IMG/VR virus record: IMGVR_UViG_3300014911_000001
Location: 111,797 to 175,796 of that record
DNA from: a virus
DNA: 64,000 bases
Direction: 5' to 3' (one strand)
The notes beneath the pieces were generated by a model, which was given only the letters and a program-made list of their open reading frames with translations, did not search any database and had not been told where the DNA came from. Position numbers and translations under genes: made by a program. Positions within the stretch are counted from its first letter, which is position 1. Every line of letters begins with the position of its first letter. This document shows positions 47,173 through 56,171 of the stretch, one piece after another.

Positions 47173-48356
47173 GTCTAGGAACAACAGATATAGATCGGAC
47201 GATCGATATCCTATTAGAGTTGCGCGATGCGCTTCAGCAGCTATCTAGGTGCGAGAAGCGCAAGCTATTAGAATCATATACTGATTTTGGTGGTTATCCA
47301 TCTGATTTCAAGGAGCTTGTTGCCTTATTAACAAAGATCGAGGCATATGTTGAACTGATTGAACAGCGTTATCCTGTATTTAAGCAGTTCATCGATGATG
47401 TTCTTCGGTCACTTTATGATGTAAGACATCTTACATCTAGTGCTGTTTTTTCCTATATGGATGGTATTAATATCGATTATTACCCAGCGCCTCATCTGTC
47501 ATCTGTAACCGAAGAGGTTGATGTTAATGATATAGATGTTAGCGTTGTACCTTATACAGAGGATATTGAAATTGGTGAACATTTTATTGCATGTAGTCTT
47601 GAGCGTCAGGATAACATACAGAAGATTATATTATCTTTTAAATCTCCTATAAAGGCAACGCGGATATGGATGCCGATTTTTGGTGCTAAGGTTAAGAGGT
47701 TACTTATTAATACAGTAAGCGCGGGCTTCGATTACTGGTATGGATACATTGTACCTATACATAGGGTTATTAATGCTGATGATAAGGTAACTATTGTTGT
47801 GGAAATGATGATGAAGCCGCGCTTCGAGGCTGTTAAGAAGCCGGCTGATGTGTGGAAATTATATAAAAAGCCTACTTGGATTGGAGATGCGGTTATTTTG
47901 AAGCCGCGCTTGGTATTAGATATATCATCAGGCGCGGGGCTTCTTGAAACAACAACACTACCCATGGTATTTGGCGATAATGGTAGTGTTGTGCCGTTTG
48001 TTAAGGTAAATGGAATTTATTTCCCTGCGATTGGTCGTGAATATAATGGGTTACCATTTCCATTTCACTATGATGGGCGATATTATTATTTCCCTATTTA
48101 TACATCTGGTGATTTCACATCTAGTACGCCTCTTATGGGATATCGTACTGAATACAGGTTATTTAAATCATCATCGCTTCCAGAATTATCATATGAGGTC
48201 GATTTTTCAGGATTTACACACTGGGTTTTTTGGAACCCTTGGAAAAATAAAATTGAGGCATATCCTTCGGAGGGATTGTTTGCTATACCTCATCTTGAGA
48301 GTGAGTTGATTATGATGCCGCCTCCTCCGACAGAATTGCCAGAGGAGCATGAGTAG
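47145..48356 (+). CDS. Tail protein: N-terminal helical stalk plus beta domains (403 aa)
   Basis: Starts 28 bases inside the previous gene; one copy of the dispersed GCGGGCTT motif lies immediately before the ATG. Residues ~12-105 are helical and heptad-like ('DIDRTIDILLELRDALQQLS', 'LVALLTKIEAYVELIEQRYP'). A jelly-roll-like body (~110-375) follows, with 'NIQKIILSFKSPIKATRIWM', and the end is Pro/Glu-rich. This helical-stalk-then-sandwich plan recurs in three later genes and fits trimeric fibre or receptor-contact proteins. No family recognised. Confidence 0.45.
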   Translation: MSLHLFERLGLGTTDIDRTIDILLELRDALQQLSRCEKRKLLESYTDFGGYPSDFKELVALLTKIEAYVELIEQRYPVFKQFIDDVLRSLYDVRHLTSSAVFSYMDGINIDYYPAPHLSSVTEEVDVNDIDVSVVPYTEDIEIGEHFIACSLERQDNIQKIILSFKSPIKATRIWMPIFGAKVKRLLINTVSAGFDYWYGYIVPIHRVINADDKVTIVVEMMMKPRFEAVKKPADVWKLYKKPTWIGDAVILKPRLVLDISSGAGLLETTTLPMVFGDNGSVVPFVKVNGIYFPAIGREYNGLPFPFHYDGRYYYFPIYTSGDFTSSTPLMGYRTEYRLFKSSSLPELSYEVDFSGFTHWVFWNPWKNKIEAYPSEGLFAIPHLESELIMMPPPPTELPEEHE

Positions 48357-48364
48357 AGGCTAAA

Positions 48365-48766
48365 ATGGCAATAGATATTGAATATAGAACATATGAGCCA
48401 TATGAGATACCGCGTGAAGTCAGTCCTATATGGGTTGCGCCCCATATTGGCGACTTCGATGCTTATAGTATTTATAACTATTATTTATCCTATATTGTTG
48501 AGAAGGTTTTGAGGTTACCATATGTTGATATTAAGGATGAGGTAGTACAACAGGGGCCGGGCTTATTCATCCCCGGTAAATATATCTTCCGTATCAAGCG
48601 TTTTGTTGCTGATGATGCAGTACCGGTTTATAGATTAAGAAAGGGCATTATTTATGTTTATGAGGAGATTAATAATATTCAAGTTTTAGAGGCTATTGTT
48701 TTGGATGAGGTTAAGTATGCGGCGGGCTTAATCAATGATGGAACATTTGGACCTTATATAAAATGA
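48365..48766 (+). CDS. Unknown small tail protein (133 aa)
   Basis: Begins 9 bases after the previous stop. Mixed composition: 'EPYEIPREVSPIWVAPHIGD', a helix 'YSIYNYYLSYIVEKVLRLPY' and a beta end 'YVYEEINNIQVLEAIVLDEV'. It may link the two stalk-type proteins on either side. ATGA overlap with the next gene. Confidence 0.4.
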   Translation: MAIDIEYRTYEPYEIPREVSPIWVAPHIGDFDAYSIYNYYLSYIVEKVLRLPYVDIKDEVVQQGPGLFIPGKYIFRIKRFVADDAVPVYRLRKGIIYVYEEINNIQVLEAIVLDEVKYAAGLINDGTFGPYIK

Positions 48767-49488
48767 AGGTTTACAGAAAAATAGATGCGTTTCCCATAGG
48801 TGATGTCCTAACAGAGCTTTCTTCGATGATGTACGATGTAGACCAGACTGTTGGCCGTTTATCTCATGTTGTAGACCGCATTGATGGTATTTCTGATTTA
48901 TTTGATGAATATATAAAATTATTGCAGACAGTAGCAATTTATACAGAGGATCTTATAGGATTTGGGACATTTGAGAATATTCCCTTGGATGCTGTTGAAA
49001 CGAATGGTACTGTGATAAATGGCAAACTCTATCCCTATGTTCCTATTGACAGTAAATGGATTGTTAAGACGACTGTTGAAGGTCATTTATATATGGATGG
49101 TAGTGAAGTACCAATACCAAGTGAGTGTGTTGCTGAAGGGCACATAGTATTTTATGAAGGTGGTACTACAGAAGTACTAAATCCGACAAATGTTGGGATG
49201 CTGTTTGATCGTGATATAAGCAAAGCATATCATTTGGAGGTTGCTGTTCCGGTAAATTATGAAGGAAGGATGGCACGTATTGCTGATGCATTATTTAAGA
49301 TTAATCTGCAGCCAAGGGATGGCATGGTTTTTGTTGGTGAGCTGAGAATCTATGTTAAAAGTGGTAAGATCAAAGATATTTTAGTTAATGGAGTATCAAG
49401 AATAGTTGATTTAAAGTTTAAGGAACCATATATGGTATTAGAGGTTTTTGATGAGGTGGGAGACATATGGGTGCACCTAGTTACATAA
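48763..49488 (+). CDS. Tail protein: helical stalk plus beta domain (241 aa)
   Basis: Residues ~10-70 are helical ('DVLTELSSMMYDVDQTVGRL', 'DGISDLFDEYIKLLQTVAIY'). A beta body then includes 'GTVINGKLYPYVPIDSKWIV' and 'VFVGELRIYVKSGKIKDILV'. It follows the same plan as the 403-aa protein, but shorter. Overlaps the next gene by 22 bases. Confidence 0.42.
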   Translation: MKVYRKIDAFPIGDVLTELSSMMYDVDQTVGRLSHVVDRIDGISDLFDEYIKLLQTVAIYTEDLIGFGTFENIPLDAVETNGTVINGKLYPYVPIDSKWIVKTTVEGHLYMDGSEVPIPSECVAEGHIVFYEGGTTEVLNPTNVGMLFDRDISKAYHLEVAVPVNYEGRMARIADALFKINLQPRDGMVFVGELRIYVKSGKIKDILVNGVSRIVDLKFKEPYMVLEVFDEVGDIWVHLVT

Positions 49489-51578
49489 GACGCATGCTGG
49501 CGCCGGCTCCGTATGCTCCTGTTCCATTAGTTAAGCTTGATAGATCTATACAGGATAAGTTATGGAGTAATTTTTTTAATGATTATATAACAAAGGGGCA
49601 TGATGATTGGCGTTTAGCATTTTGCATATGTGAGGTAGTAGAAGGGCGGATTTATGGATTCCAATATTATGATTTTGGTGATGAAGGAGATTGGTGGGGG
49701 CCTCATAAAATATTGCAGGATTATAGCGATGATATCTATGCAAGCATATGGAAATATCTTGAAAAAAGCATTAGATTAGTGTATGTCTTGTTTGATCTAA
49801 TACCTCATAACGATGCTCGGTATGTTGGCAATTTTCAAGGCTCGGGAAGATTGGGTGGTATTCCAAGATTTTTTTATCTAGATGAAGATTCAACTTTTTT
49901 CCCATCTTCATTTAAGTTATTTTCTCCTACTAGATTTGCCGTAAGAGGTGGACGGTTTGGTTATGAGTCTCTATCGGATCCTTATTGGGTGTACTCTACT
50001 GATACATTGTATGTGCATGGGGATGTCGTCTATAATCTCGATATACCTATTGGTAGTACACTGCAATATTTCTTACCATTTGTGCCATTATTGGGGAAAA
50101 TTACAGGGGGAAAGTTGTGTGATGTTGATAACCAGAAGCTAATATGTCTTGATGACCAAAGGGGCGGGTTAAATCGTGGTGTTGGATGTATAAGGTCCGG
50201 TGTTGAGGACATAAGTGATAAAAGGGAGCCACTGAAGTTGTATGCATTCGATCTTATGAATGATATATCATGGGAGGATTTGTTATTTGAGGGAGGTTTG
50301 CCTTGTGTGGTACCAAGTAAGGTAAGAGTTGAATTTGTAAATGAGCCCCGGCCTATCAGTTGGGGTGAATTAGAGGGTACCACATGGTGGTATACGACAG
50401 CTCATCATATTCCTTATGCTGATGCTAAAAGCATTTGGATGTTATTATATAATATAGCTGGCAAGCATATTTATTGGAATATTGTATCATCATTTCCATA
50501 TTATCATGTTGAGACAGTAGAGTCGATAGAAACACATGAGGTTCTCACTACAGATGAAGAGATCCAACCTATATGGGTAGATTCTAAAGTACTCGAGTAT
50601 GATTTTTCCAGTCTTTTTAATTATACGGGAATCTATAAAGTTAGTGGTACATTTATGCTTAAAAATACGGGGCCTATAAATGTTGTGGGTTGGTCATGCC
50701 CATTTACAATTGGGGTTCTTCATATAGGTGATGTTGATATTAGTATCAGTAAAAAAACGTATGTTAATACAGGCACCACAATTGTTACATATACTATTGA
50801 CCGTGGATTCATTGATTTAGATAACTTGAAGTATGAAATAATATGGTTGGATGGTGGAGTTGAAAAGAACTTTGAATTGAGATACCCTGTGGGGCAACTT
50901 TCTGCATCGAGGACATCAACAGATTTTAAACTATGCATTTATTACAATGATGAATTGGTTAAAACGATTGATATAACAGATATTAATGAGGTAACAATCG
51001 GTGATGTACCCCTGCCAATTGCCTATTACATATCCAGTGAAAATCGAGTGCATGTTGAATGGGATAATGAGACATATGAATGTTATGAAAGACTCGTTAA
51101 TATAACGGGTACTACATCATGGGTTGCCTTATCATCATCTCCTTATGATTGGTATCCTGCCGTTGGTGTTAACCTTGCTGCTATTTATAAACTTAAGCAT
51201 AGGACACTGGGGATAGAGGGACCGAGTATTACAGTAGAAATTAATAATGAGTTAGTGCGTACTGAGATTGTTAATGTCAATCGCGAATACATAGAAGTTG
51301 GCGAGGTTGAGATTGACGCTTATGCGCGCAGGCCTCAGCTTTATTTTGTCTATGATACAGTTATCCCCAATGGGGCGGCGGGCTTCAACTTCTTAGTATA
51401 TGGTGACTTTGACGAAACTAATTTATCTTACAGTTTTGATGGGGTACACTTCCAGCCATTTACCATGGGTGATATTATCTATTTCCCTGAGGTACCCAAT
51501 TTAGATCATCTATGGGTACGGTTTGAATCAAGTAATGTTAGATACGTGCAAAGTGCATATATTAAGTTTATCTTTTAA
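49467..51578 (+). CDS. Large beta-rich tail protein (703 aa)
   Basis: Starts inside the previous gene behind gtgggaga. The N-terminal region is rich in Trp, Asp and aromatic residues ('HDDWRLAFCICEVVEGRIYG', 'WWGPHKILQDYSDDIY'), an arrangement often found in carbohydrate-binding surfaces. The middle and end hold several Ig-like sandwiches ('YNYTGIYK'-type turns, 'RPQLYFVYDTVIPNGAAGFN', 'VPNLDHLWVRFESSNVRYVQ'). A receptor- or polysaccharide-binding role is conceivable but unproven. Confidence 0.42.
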   Translation: MGAPSYIRRMLAPAPYAPVPLVKLDRSIQDKLWSNFFNDYITKGHDDWRLAFCICEVVEGRIYGFQYYDFGDEGDWWGPHKILQDYSDDIYASIWKYLEKSIRLVYVLFDLIPHNDARYVGNFQGSGRLGGIPRFFYLDEDSTFFPSSFKLFSPTRFAVRGGRFGYESLSDPYWVYSTDTLYVHGDVVYNLDIPIGSTLQYFLPFVPLLGKITGGKLCDVDNQKLICLDDQRGGLNRGVGCIRSGVEDISDKREPLKLYAFDLMNDISWEDLLFEGGLPCVVPSKVRVEFVNEPRPISWGELEGTTWWYTTAHHIPYADAKSIWMLLYNIAGKHIYWNIVSSFPYYHVETVESIETHEVLTTDEEIQPIWVDSKVLEYDFSSLFNYTGIYKVSGTFMLKNTGPINVVGWSCPFTIGVLHIGDVDISISKKTYVNTGTTIVTYTIDRGFIDLDNLKYEIIWLDGGVEKNFELRYPVGQLSASRTSTDFKLCIYYNDELVKTIDITDINEVTIGDVPLPIAYYISSENRVHVEWDNETYECYERLVNITGTTSWVALSSSPYDWYPAVGVNLAAIYKLKHRTLGIEGPSITVEINNELVRTEIVNVNREYIEVGEVEIDAYARRPQLYFVYDTVIPNGAAGFNFLVYGDFDETNLSYSFDGVHFQPFTMGDIIYFPEVPNLDHLWVRFESSNVRYVQSAYIKFIF

Positions 51579-51589
51579 GGGATAGAGAT

Positions 51590-53011
51590 ATGACGGAAGA
51601 TAGGTTACTACAACTAATACATAATGGGGAGTTTGATGATTATATTGAAACGCTGGATCTCAGAATCAAGAAGTTGCGCAATATAGCTGATGATTATGCA
51701 AGATTAATGGATGCGATAGAAACAAGTTTTATGTATGACTTAGATATTATCCAAAAGTGGAGCATACATGTCCTACGTGACTATCTGAGGAAGAGATTTG
51801 ATGTTGTATGGGAGTGGAAGATCTCTGATTGGGATTTGGCTAATATAAAGGCGCAGTTAGCTCACAGTATTGTTGTTGATGGTGTGATGGTTAAGGATCT
51901 TTATATTTTAAATGGCAGAAGGGTTACATTTGAAGGTACATATCATAATTTAACGGATGTTAATGAAGATACATATTTTCGTATTCACGGTTACCGTCAG
52001 GCAGCTGTAGCTTTTCAGATACAAATTAGTAAAGGGGTAAAATATTTAGCAATAAACATGTTCCCCCGTTGGCATCAGTATGTATATTTAATGTCGACTG
52101 ATGGACGAAGGTTATCTAATACAGTTCTCAATGCCGGAATTGTTCTTATACCAGTAAAGGAGCCCGGCGATTATTTCCTTGTTGTTGGTGAGTTATTTGA
52201 TAGAGAAAGCATCATAATGATATCAGATATTATTGCATTAGGGGAATATCAGGATGTACCAGAGGTTACGTTATCATGGAAGCCGGCGGGCTTCTACAAT
52301 TACTTCTTTGTTTATCCATTACTTGCCGGAAAAACGGCTTTGAAGGTAACCGATGGTACTAATAGTGTGGATATTTCATATGGTATTAACTTTATACAAA
52401 AGTGGATGGTTGAGGAGTCTGAAGCCCGCGCTTCGACCAGCATTGATTACTTAGGGACCCATTATAATAAGGCTTATTTAGTGGATTCAATATCACCTAT
52501 TGTTGCCAAGAAGACGGAGGGGGAGCGGCTTATTTATTATTTCCCCAAGTTAACTACTGTTAAAGGAAGCGGGCGGCTTCTACAGCTCGACAGAACATGG
52601 AGGTTCACGCGTCCTATTGACATTGATGGTGAAAAATCATTGATCGGAGTTTTCAAATCCGATGGTAGTGATTTTGAGATTGATGGTATTTATCTGGCAT
52701 TCAGCAAGCCTTTATACTTTATTGATAAGGACTATTTTTATGTAAAGGATAGCAGAGGACATATATATCTTGTATTTAGGCGTAATCCAAGCGAACTAGA
52801 AGCTGGTGATGCGATATACTGGTATAATCTAAAGGATATGAGCATTAAAGTTAAAGCAACACATGGTGGTGTGTTGTTCATGGGTTCGGATAACACATTG
52901 TTACCATTGGCACCTAAGCGTCCAATCAATTTTGAGTTAGGTGGTTATGGTGAAGGTCCATTATCAGCTCCTGGTGGAACTCCTATGGAGGAAGAAGAGG
53001 AAATATCATGA
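51590..53011 (+). CDS. Tail protein: helical stalk plus beta body (473 aa)
   Basis: Residues ~1-60 are helical with heptads ('DDYIETLDLRIKKLRNIADD'), then a second helix. Beta domains follow with 'AAVAFQIQISKGVKYLAINM' and 'GDYFLVVGELF', and then a segment with repeated 'FYVKDSRGHIYLVFRR'-type strands. The end is Gly/Pro-rich and acidic (MEEEEEIS). Same architecture as the 403-aa and 241-aa proteins. ATGA overlap with the next gene. Confidence 0.42.
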   Translation: MTEDRLLQLIHNGEFDDYIETLDLRIKKLRNIADDYARLMDAIETSFMYDLDIIQKWSIHVLRDYLRKRFDVVWEWKISDWDLANIKAQLAHSIVVDGVMVKDLYILNGRRVTFEGTYHNLTDVNEDTYFRIHGYRQAAVAFQIQISKGVKYLAINMFPRWHQYVYLMSTDGRRLSNTVLNAGIVLIPVKEPGDYFLVVGELFDRESIIMISDIIALGEYQDVPEVTLSWKPAGFYNYFFVYPLLAGKTALKVTDGTNSVDISYGINFIQKWMVEESEARASTSIDYLGTHYNKAYLVDSISPIVAKKTEGERLIYYFPKLTTVKGSGRLLQLDRTWRFTRPIDIDGEKSLIGVFKSDGSDFEIDGIYLAFSKPLYFIDKDYFYVKDSRGHIYLVFRRNPSELEAGDAIYWYNLKDMSIKVKATHGGVLFMGSDNTLLPLAPKRPINFELGGYGEGPLSAPGGTPMEEEEEIS

Positions 53012-54024
53012 AGATTGATGCACAATATTTTGAAAATTATTTCAAGCAATATGCTGCACTTGCGCATGATATCTCCAATCTTGTTGCTTATTACCAAAAT
53101 ATAACAAACATATATGATGCATTTGGAAGTGCTTTATCTGTGTTCTTCCCTGTTGAAAAGGATGAGTATTTTGTAGCTAACAAAACATTAAGGACCGTTG
53201 GATCAATTTTATCTCTCACACACCATGTGGAAACCGAGCTATCTTTTATCCGCCTAAGTACCAGTACTAACTTGAGAGTCATTCCAGCAGTTGAAAGAAC
53301 TATTGGTATTAGTAGTGTCAGAGAAGCACATGGTGTTACAACATCTATAACATATGGCGCAATGAGCCGTGAGCCATTATCGCTGATAAACAGAATCTTT
53401 GTAGACGAATCACTTTATTGTGAATTATTGTCACCATATACGGACCAATGGATTCTTGATGTAGGGTTTACACTTATGGAGACGACTCATTGGAATACAC
53501 TAAAAGTTTTGCAGGTCCCACCGATTGTTGTTAATATAGACAGCATTGAAGTTGGTGGTATTAGTTATGAGCCTTATAATAAGCAGTATCCGCATCTATT
53601 CCAGCTTCCTGATACAGCAATTAATGCATTTAAAATTATAGGTTCATCTGCTGAAGTGACTGCGGGCGGGGCTTCAGCTTCAATCATCGGATTCACACAT
53701 ATAGGGGTTTATTATAGGCGTTATCATACATATGGTGTATTTAATGCTTATTTCCATAATGATACAGATAGAGAGGTATCTGTAAGTCCTGTGTATTATA
53801 TACCACCTCAGCTGTATGAGGATTATGATACTGATAGTGATATTATCATTGTAAAGTTATATAAAACAAGTACCTCACCATCGGGATTTGAACTGATTTG
53901 GACATCTCTATCACCGACATCGATTATCCTTGATGCTGATAGTGATATATATGTTGAGGTTGAGTTAAGAGGGAATGAAAAATATACGCCTTTATTTTAT
54001 GGCATCAAACTTATAGAGGTCTAA
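53008..54024 (+). CDS. Tail protein: helical stalk plus beta body (338 aa)
   Basis: The N-terminal helix (~5-45, 'FENYFKQYAALAHDISNLVA') is followed by beta sandwiches with 'HHVETELSFIRLSTSTNLRV', 'STSPSGFELIWTSLSPTSII' and a closing 'PLFYGIKLIEV'. Fourth member of the stalk-sandwich series. No enzyme signature. Confidence 0.42.
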   Translation: MKIDAQYFENYFKQYAALAHDISNLVAYYQNITNIYDAFGSALSVFFPVEKDEYFVANKTLRTVGSILSLTHHVETELSFIRLSTSTNLRVIPAVERTIGISSVREAHGVTTSITYGAMSREPLSLINRIFVDESLYCELLSPYTDQWILDVGFTLMETTHWNTLKVLQVPPIVVNIDSIEVGGISYEPYNKQYPHLFQLPDTAINAFKIIGSSAEVTAGGASASIIGFTHIGVYYRRYHTYGVFNAYFHNDTDREVSVSPVYYIPPQLYEDYDTDSDIIIVKLYKTSTSPSGFELIWTSLSPTSIILDADSDIYVEVELRGNEKYTPLFYGIKLIEV

Positions 54025-54025
54025 C

Positions 54026-54328
54026 ATGACGGATAGTGATTTCACAGCTTTGCAGCAGCGTGTTGCTCAATTGGAAGAAACCGTTTTGGAGTGCATAACA
54101 ATCGTGCGTTCATTGAGTGGAGTAATAGAATTATTACAGCAACGTATTGCTGATTTGGAAGATAAATCATCATTACTAGAGAAGGAGGGGGTTTTACTGA
54201 GTAATGATGATTATCAGCGTTATAAGGATATGTGGAATCGTTTGCTTATATTAGAGCAAAAGTATCGTGAATACTTAGCAAAATTACTGCGCAGTTTGAG
54301 AGAAAAGCATGTGGATCCTCTCGAATAG
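54026..54328 (+). CDS. Coiled-coil protein (100 aa)
   Basis: Almost entirely helical with regular heptads: 'ALQQRVAQLEETVLECITIV', 'ELLQQRIADLEDKSSLLEKE' and 'LLILEQKYREYLAKLLRSLR'. It is likely an oligomeric stalk or adaptor between tail components. GAGGT upstream serves as SD. Overlaps the next gene by 20 bases. Confidence 0.6.
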   Translation: MTDSDFTALQQRVAQLEETVLECITIVRSLSGVIELLQQRIADLEDKSSLLEKEGVLLSNDDYQRYKDMWNRLLILEQKYREYLAKLLRSLREKHVDPLE

Positions 54329-55583
54329 TTATATTGAGAGTGATAAGGCAACTGTTTTCTATGCGGCTTCGGATGATGAGTTACCAGCAATTTTATTCAA
54401 GGTTAATGATCATTATGAATGTGTGTATGTGCATGGGAGAGGCCGGCCGGCTTCACTAACATCTGGTTATGTAAGACTCCCCCATGCTAGTACTCGTTAT
54501 TATCACATAAGAGCGAAATCTATTGACAGAAATATTTACGAAGTTGTCCTACCACGTCCACGGACCGGGGTTGTTGCATTATATGATTTGCAATCAGATA
54601 CATTTGTGCATGAGCTGCATTTATCAGAGCCAACAACTGATTTTGAGCATATTGTTGTTGATATTGTTGATAATATATTACGCATCCACATTCCCGATAA
54701 GGTATATGGTGATTGTTATGTTACATATCATAGCACATCTACACCACCCTCGAAGCCTACTATTGTAACATCGTTTCCTATTGTGAAAAGTGGGACTTAC
54801 AATGTTGAGATAACGGAGCCGGGCCTCTACAACATTTATGTTAGGGATAAATCAGGCAATCTGTTAGGGCCTCATGCTGCTTATTATGATCCAACATTTG
54901 ATAAAAAGATTGTTCTATCATCCTTAAGGCAGGTAAGTGGGGTTGTTGTGGGCACTGTTAAAAGCAATTATTATCCTGTCGTTGTTTTTAGGTGGATGGG
55001 TGAATTAGATCGGTATGTATATTTAACGACATTATTCGAGGGGCAGGATTATTTTGTAGATGAGGATCCATTCTTTGGGCAGAACATTTATGCATGTGGT
55101 TACACGAAGGAGGGTGAGGCATTTCTTGTATCTTCAGCTAGTTTGGTATTTTATCCTTGTGAGTATCTTACTGCTCCATTTCTATCCGTTGCTAGATTAA
55201 GTGAGGAGGATTTATACATGGAAGTAACAAGGATTATTGAGCATGTTATTGTCAGAGATGGGCTACGCACGGCACGCGTTACTGTTTATCCCAATCCCGA
55301 TGCAAGTGGTTCGTACACAGTTCTTGATGATAGTACTGATTATCCACTCTCTCACTATGGTGATGTATTAGTCGACAGGAAATATGTTTTTGTTATTAAT
55401 AGATCTGGCACATCTATTTATGTCGCCCCCAATACAGTATCAGGAGACGATATCATTTCAACAGGCATAGAGATTCCTAATAATACTTATAAGATATTGG
55501 AGATAGAGACACTTCCGATGCTTTTCAGACTTTCTAGTAGCCCATCGGCAGGTGGTAAGGTAATTATATGGGAGGTTGGCTAA
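54309..55583 (+). CDS. Beta-rich tail protein (424 aa)
   Basis: Starts within the end of the coiled-coil gene. Several small beta domains: 'DKATVFYAASDDELPAILFK', 'NILRIHIPDKVYGDCYVTYH', 'GTYNVEITEPGLYNIYVRDK' (an Ig or fibronectin-like pattern), and an end domain 'GTSIYVAPNTVSGDDIISTG' of adhesin type. No catalytic motif. Partner of the coiled-coil protein by overlap. Confidence 0.42.
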   Translation: MWILSNSYIESDKATVFYAASDDELPAILFKVNDHYECVYVHGRGRPASLTSGYVRLPHASTRYYHIRAKSIDRNIYEVVLPRPRTGVVALYDLQSDTFVHELHLSEPTTDFEHIVVDIVDNILRIHIPDKVYGDCYVTYHSTSTPPSKPTIVTSFPIVKSGTYNVEITEPGLYNIYVRDKSGNLLGPHAAYYDPTFDKKIVLSSLRQVSGVVVGTVKSNYYPVVVFRWMGELDRYVYLTTLFEGQDYFVDEDPFFGQNIYACGYTKEGEAFLVSSASLVFYPCEYLTAPFLSVARLSEEDLYMEVTRIIEHVIVRDGLRTARVTVYPNPDASGSYTVLDDSTDYPLSHYGDVLVDRKYVFVINRSGTSIYVAPNTVSGDDIISTGIEIPNNTYKILEIETLPMLFRLSSSPSAGGKVIIWEVG

Positions 55584-55813
55584 TGATTGGATTTGCGCGG
55601 GTTAATGAGTTTTTTGATGTTACAGAAAAGAATGGTATAGCTAATAAACTATCCGATGCAGTAATAAGGCAAATAGCGATGGAGAAGCCGGCTTCATATA
55701 GATTAGATGGGCATGAGCTTAAGGTTGAATATATCGTTGATGATGGCTACGGATTACTTATCCTATTCCGTCCCAATATGCAACAGTTAGTGTATATTAG
55801 AGATGGGAGATAA
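55583..55813 (+). CDS. Unknown 76-aa protein
   Basis: ATG 55583 is chosen because it forms a TAATG junction with the previous gene and GGGAGG lies 7 bases upstream; an in-frame ATG at 55568 has no such SD. Small alpha/beta protein: helix 'NGIANKLSDAVIRQIAMEKP' then strands 'HELKVEYIVDDGYGLLILFR'. No signal or membrane segment. Function unknown. Confidence 0.5.
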   Translation: MIGFARVNEFFDVTEKNGIANKLSDAVIRQIAMEKPASYRLDGHELKVEYIVDDGYGLLILFRPNMQQLVYIRDGR

Positions 55814-56141
55814 GGATAACATCAGGTTATTATTAGAGGAGATGTTAAGTCGTCTTGGTGATAAGCATATTAGTAATGGTGATGCTGAGATTATAGCTAG
55901 GGCTATTACGTCCCGTCTGAAACCGTTTTTTGATAATGTAATACTACGCACAGTACAGAAGGTATCAGGCAGTGGCGATGTTTCCAAAGAGATCCAGGAA
56001 TTACATGATTTGATCAATGACAAGTTTGCCGAGTTACAGGTTGAGGTTGTGAAGAAGAAGGATACGATTTATTTATTAGCTAATTTAATTGCGCTTCTTG
56101 CCAATGTTATCTTGTTGGTTTTTAATTTGATGCCGAAGTAA
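55803..56141 (+). CDS. Coiled-coil protein with C-terminal membrane anchor (112 aa)
   Basis: Helical throughout. An amphipathic, charged region (~1-80, 'IQELHDLINDKFAELQVEVV') is followed by a single hydrophobic C-terminal segment (~87-110, 'TIYLLANLIALLANVILLVF') ending NLMPK. Tail-anchored topology with the bulk facing the cytoplasm is likely. Candidates are a holin or holin-like pore protein, a fibre-assembly factor, or a membrane-interacting tail component. It has only one membrane segment and no typical holin charge pattern, and no endolysin gene lies beside it, so the role is open. Confidence 0.5.
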   Translation: MGDKDNIRLLLEEMLSRLGDKHISNGDAEIIARAITSRLKPFFDNVILRTVQKVSGSGDVSKEIQELHDLINDKFAELQVEVVKKKDTIYLLANLIALLANVILLVFNLMPK

Positions 56142-56146
56142 AGGAG

Positions 56147-56159
56147 CCCTCTATGAGGG
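56147..56159 (+). promoter_or_regulatory. Small hairpin in the spacer before the 792-aa gene
   Basis: CCCTC-TAT-GAGGG forms a 5-bp stem in a 30-base spacer and covers the GAGGG that is the only SD-like sequence ahead of ATG 56172. It could modulate initiation. Support is limited to the pairing. Confidence 0.25.
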
Positions 56160-56171
56160 TATAAAAATGCG

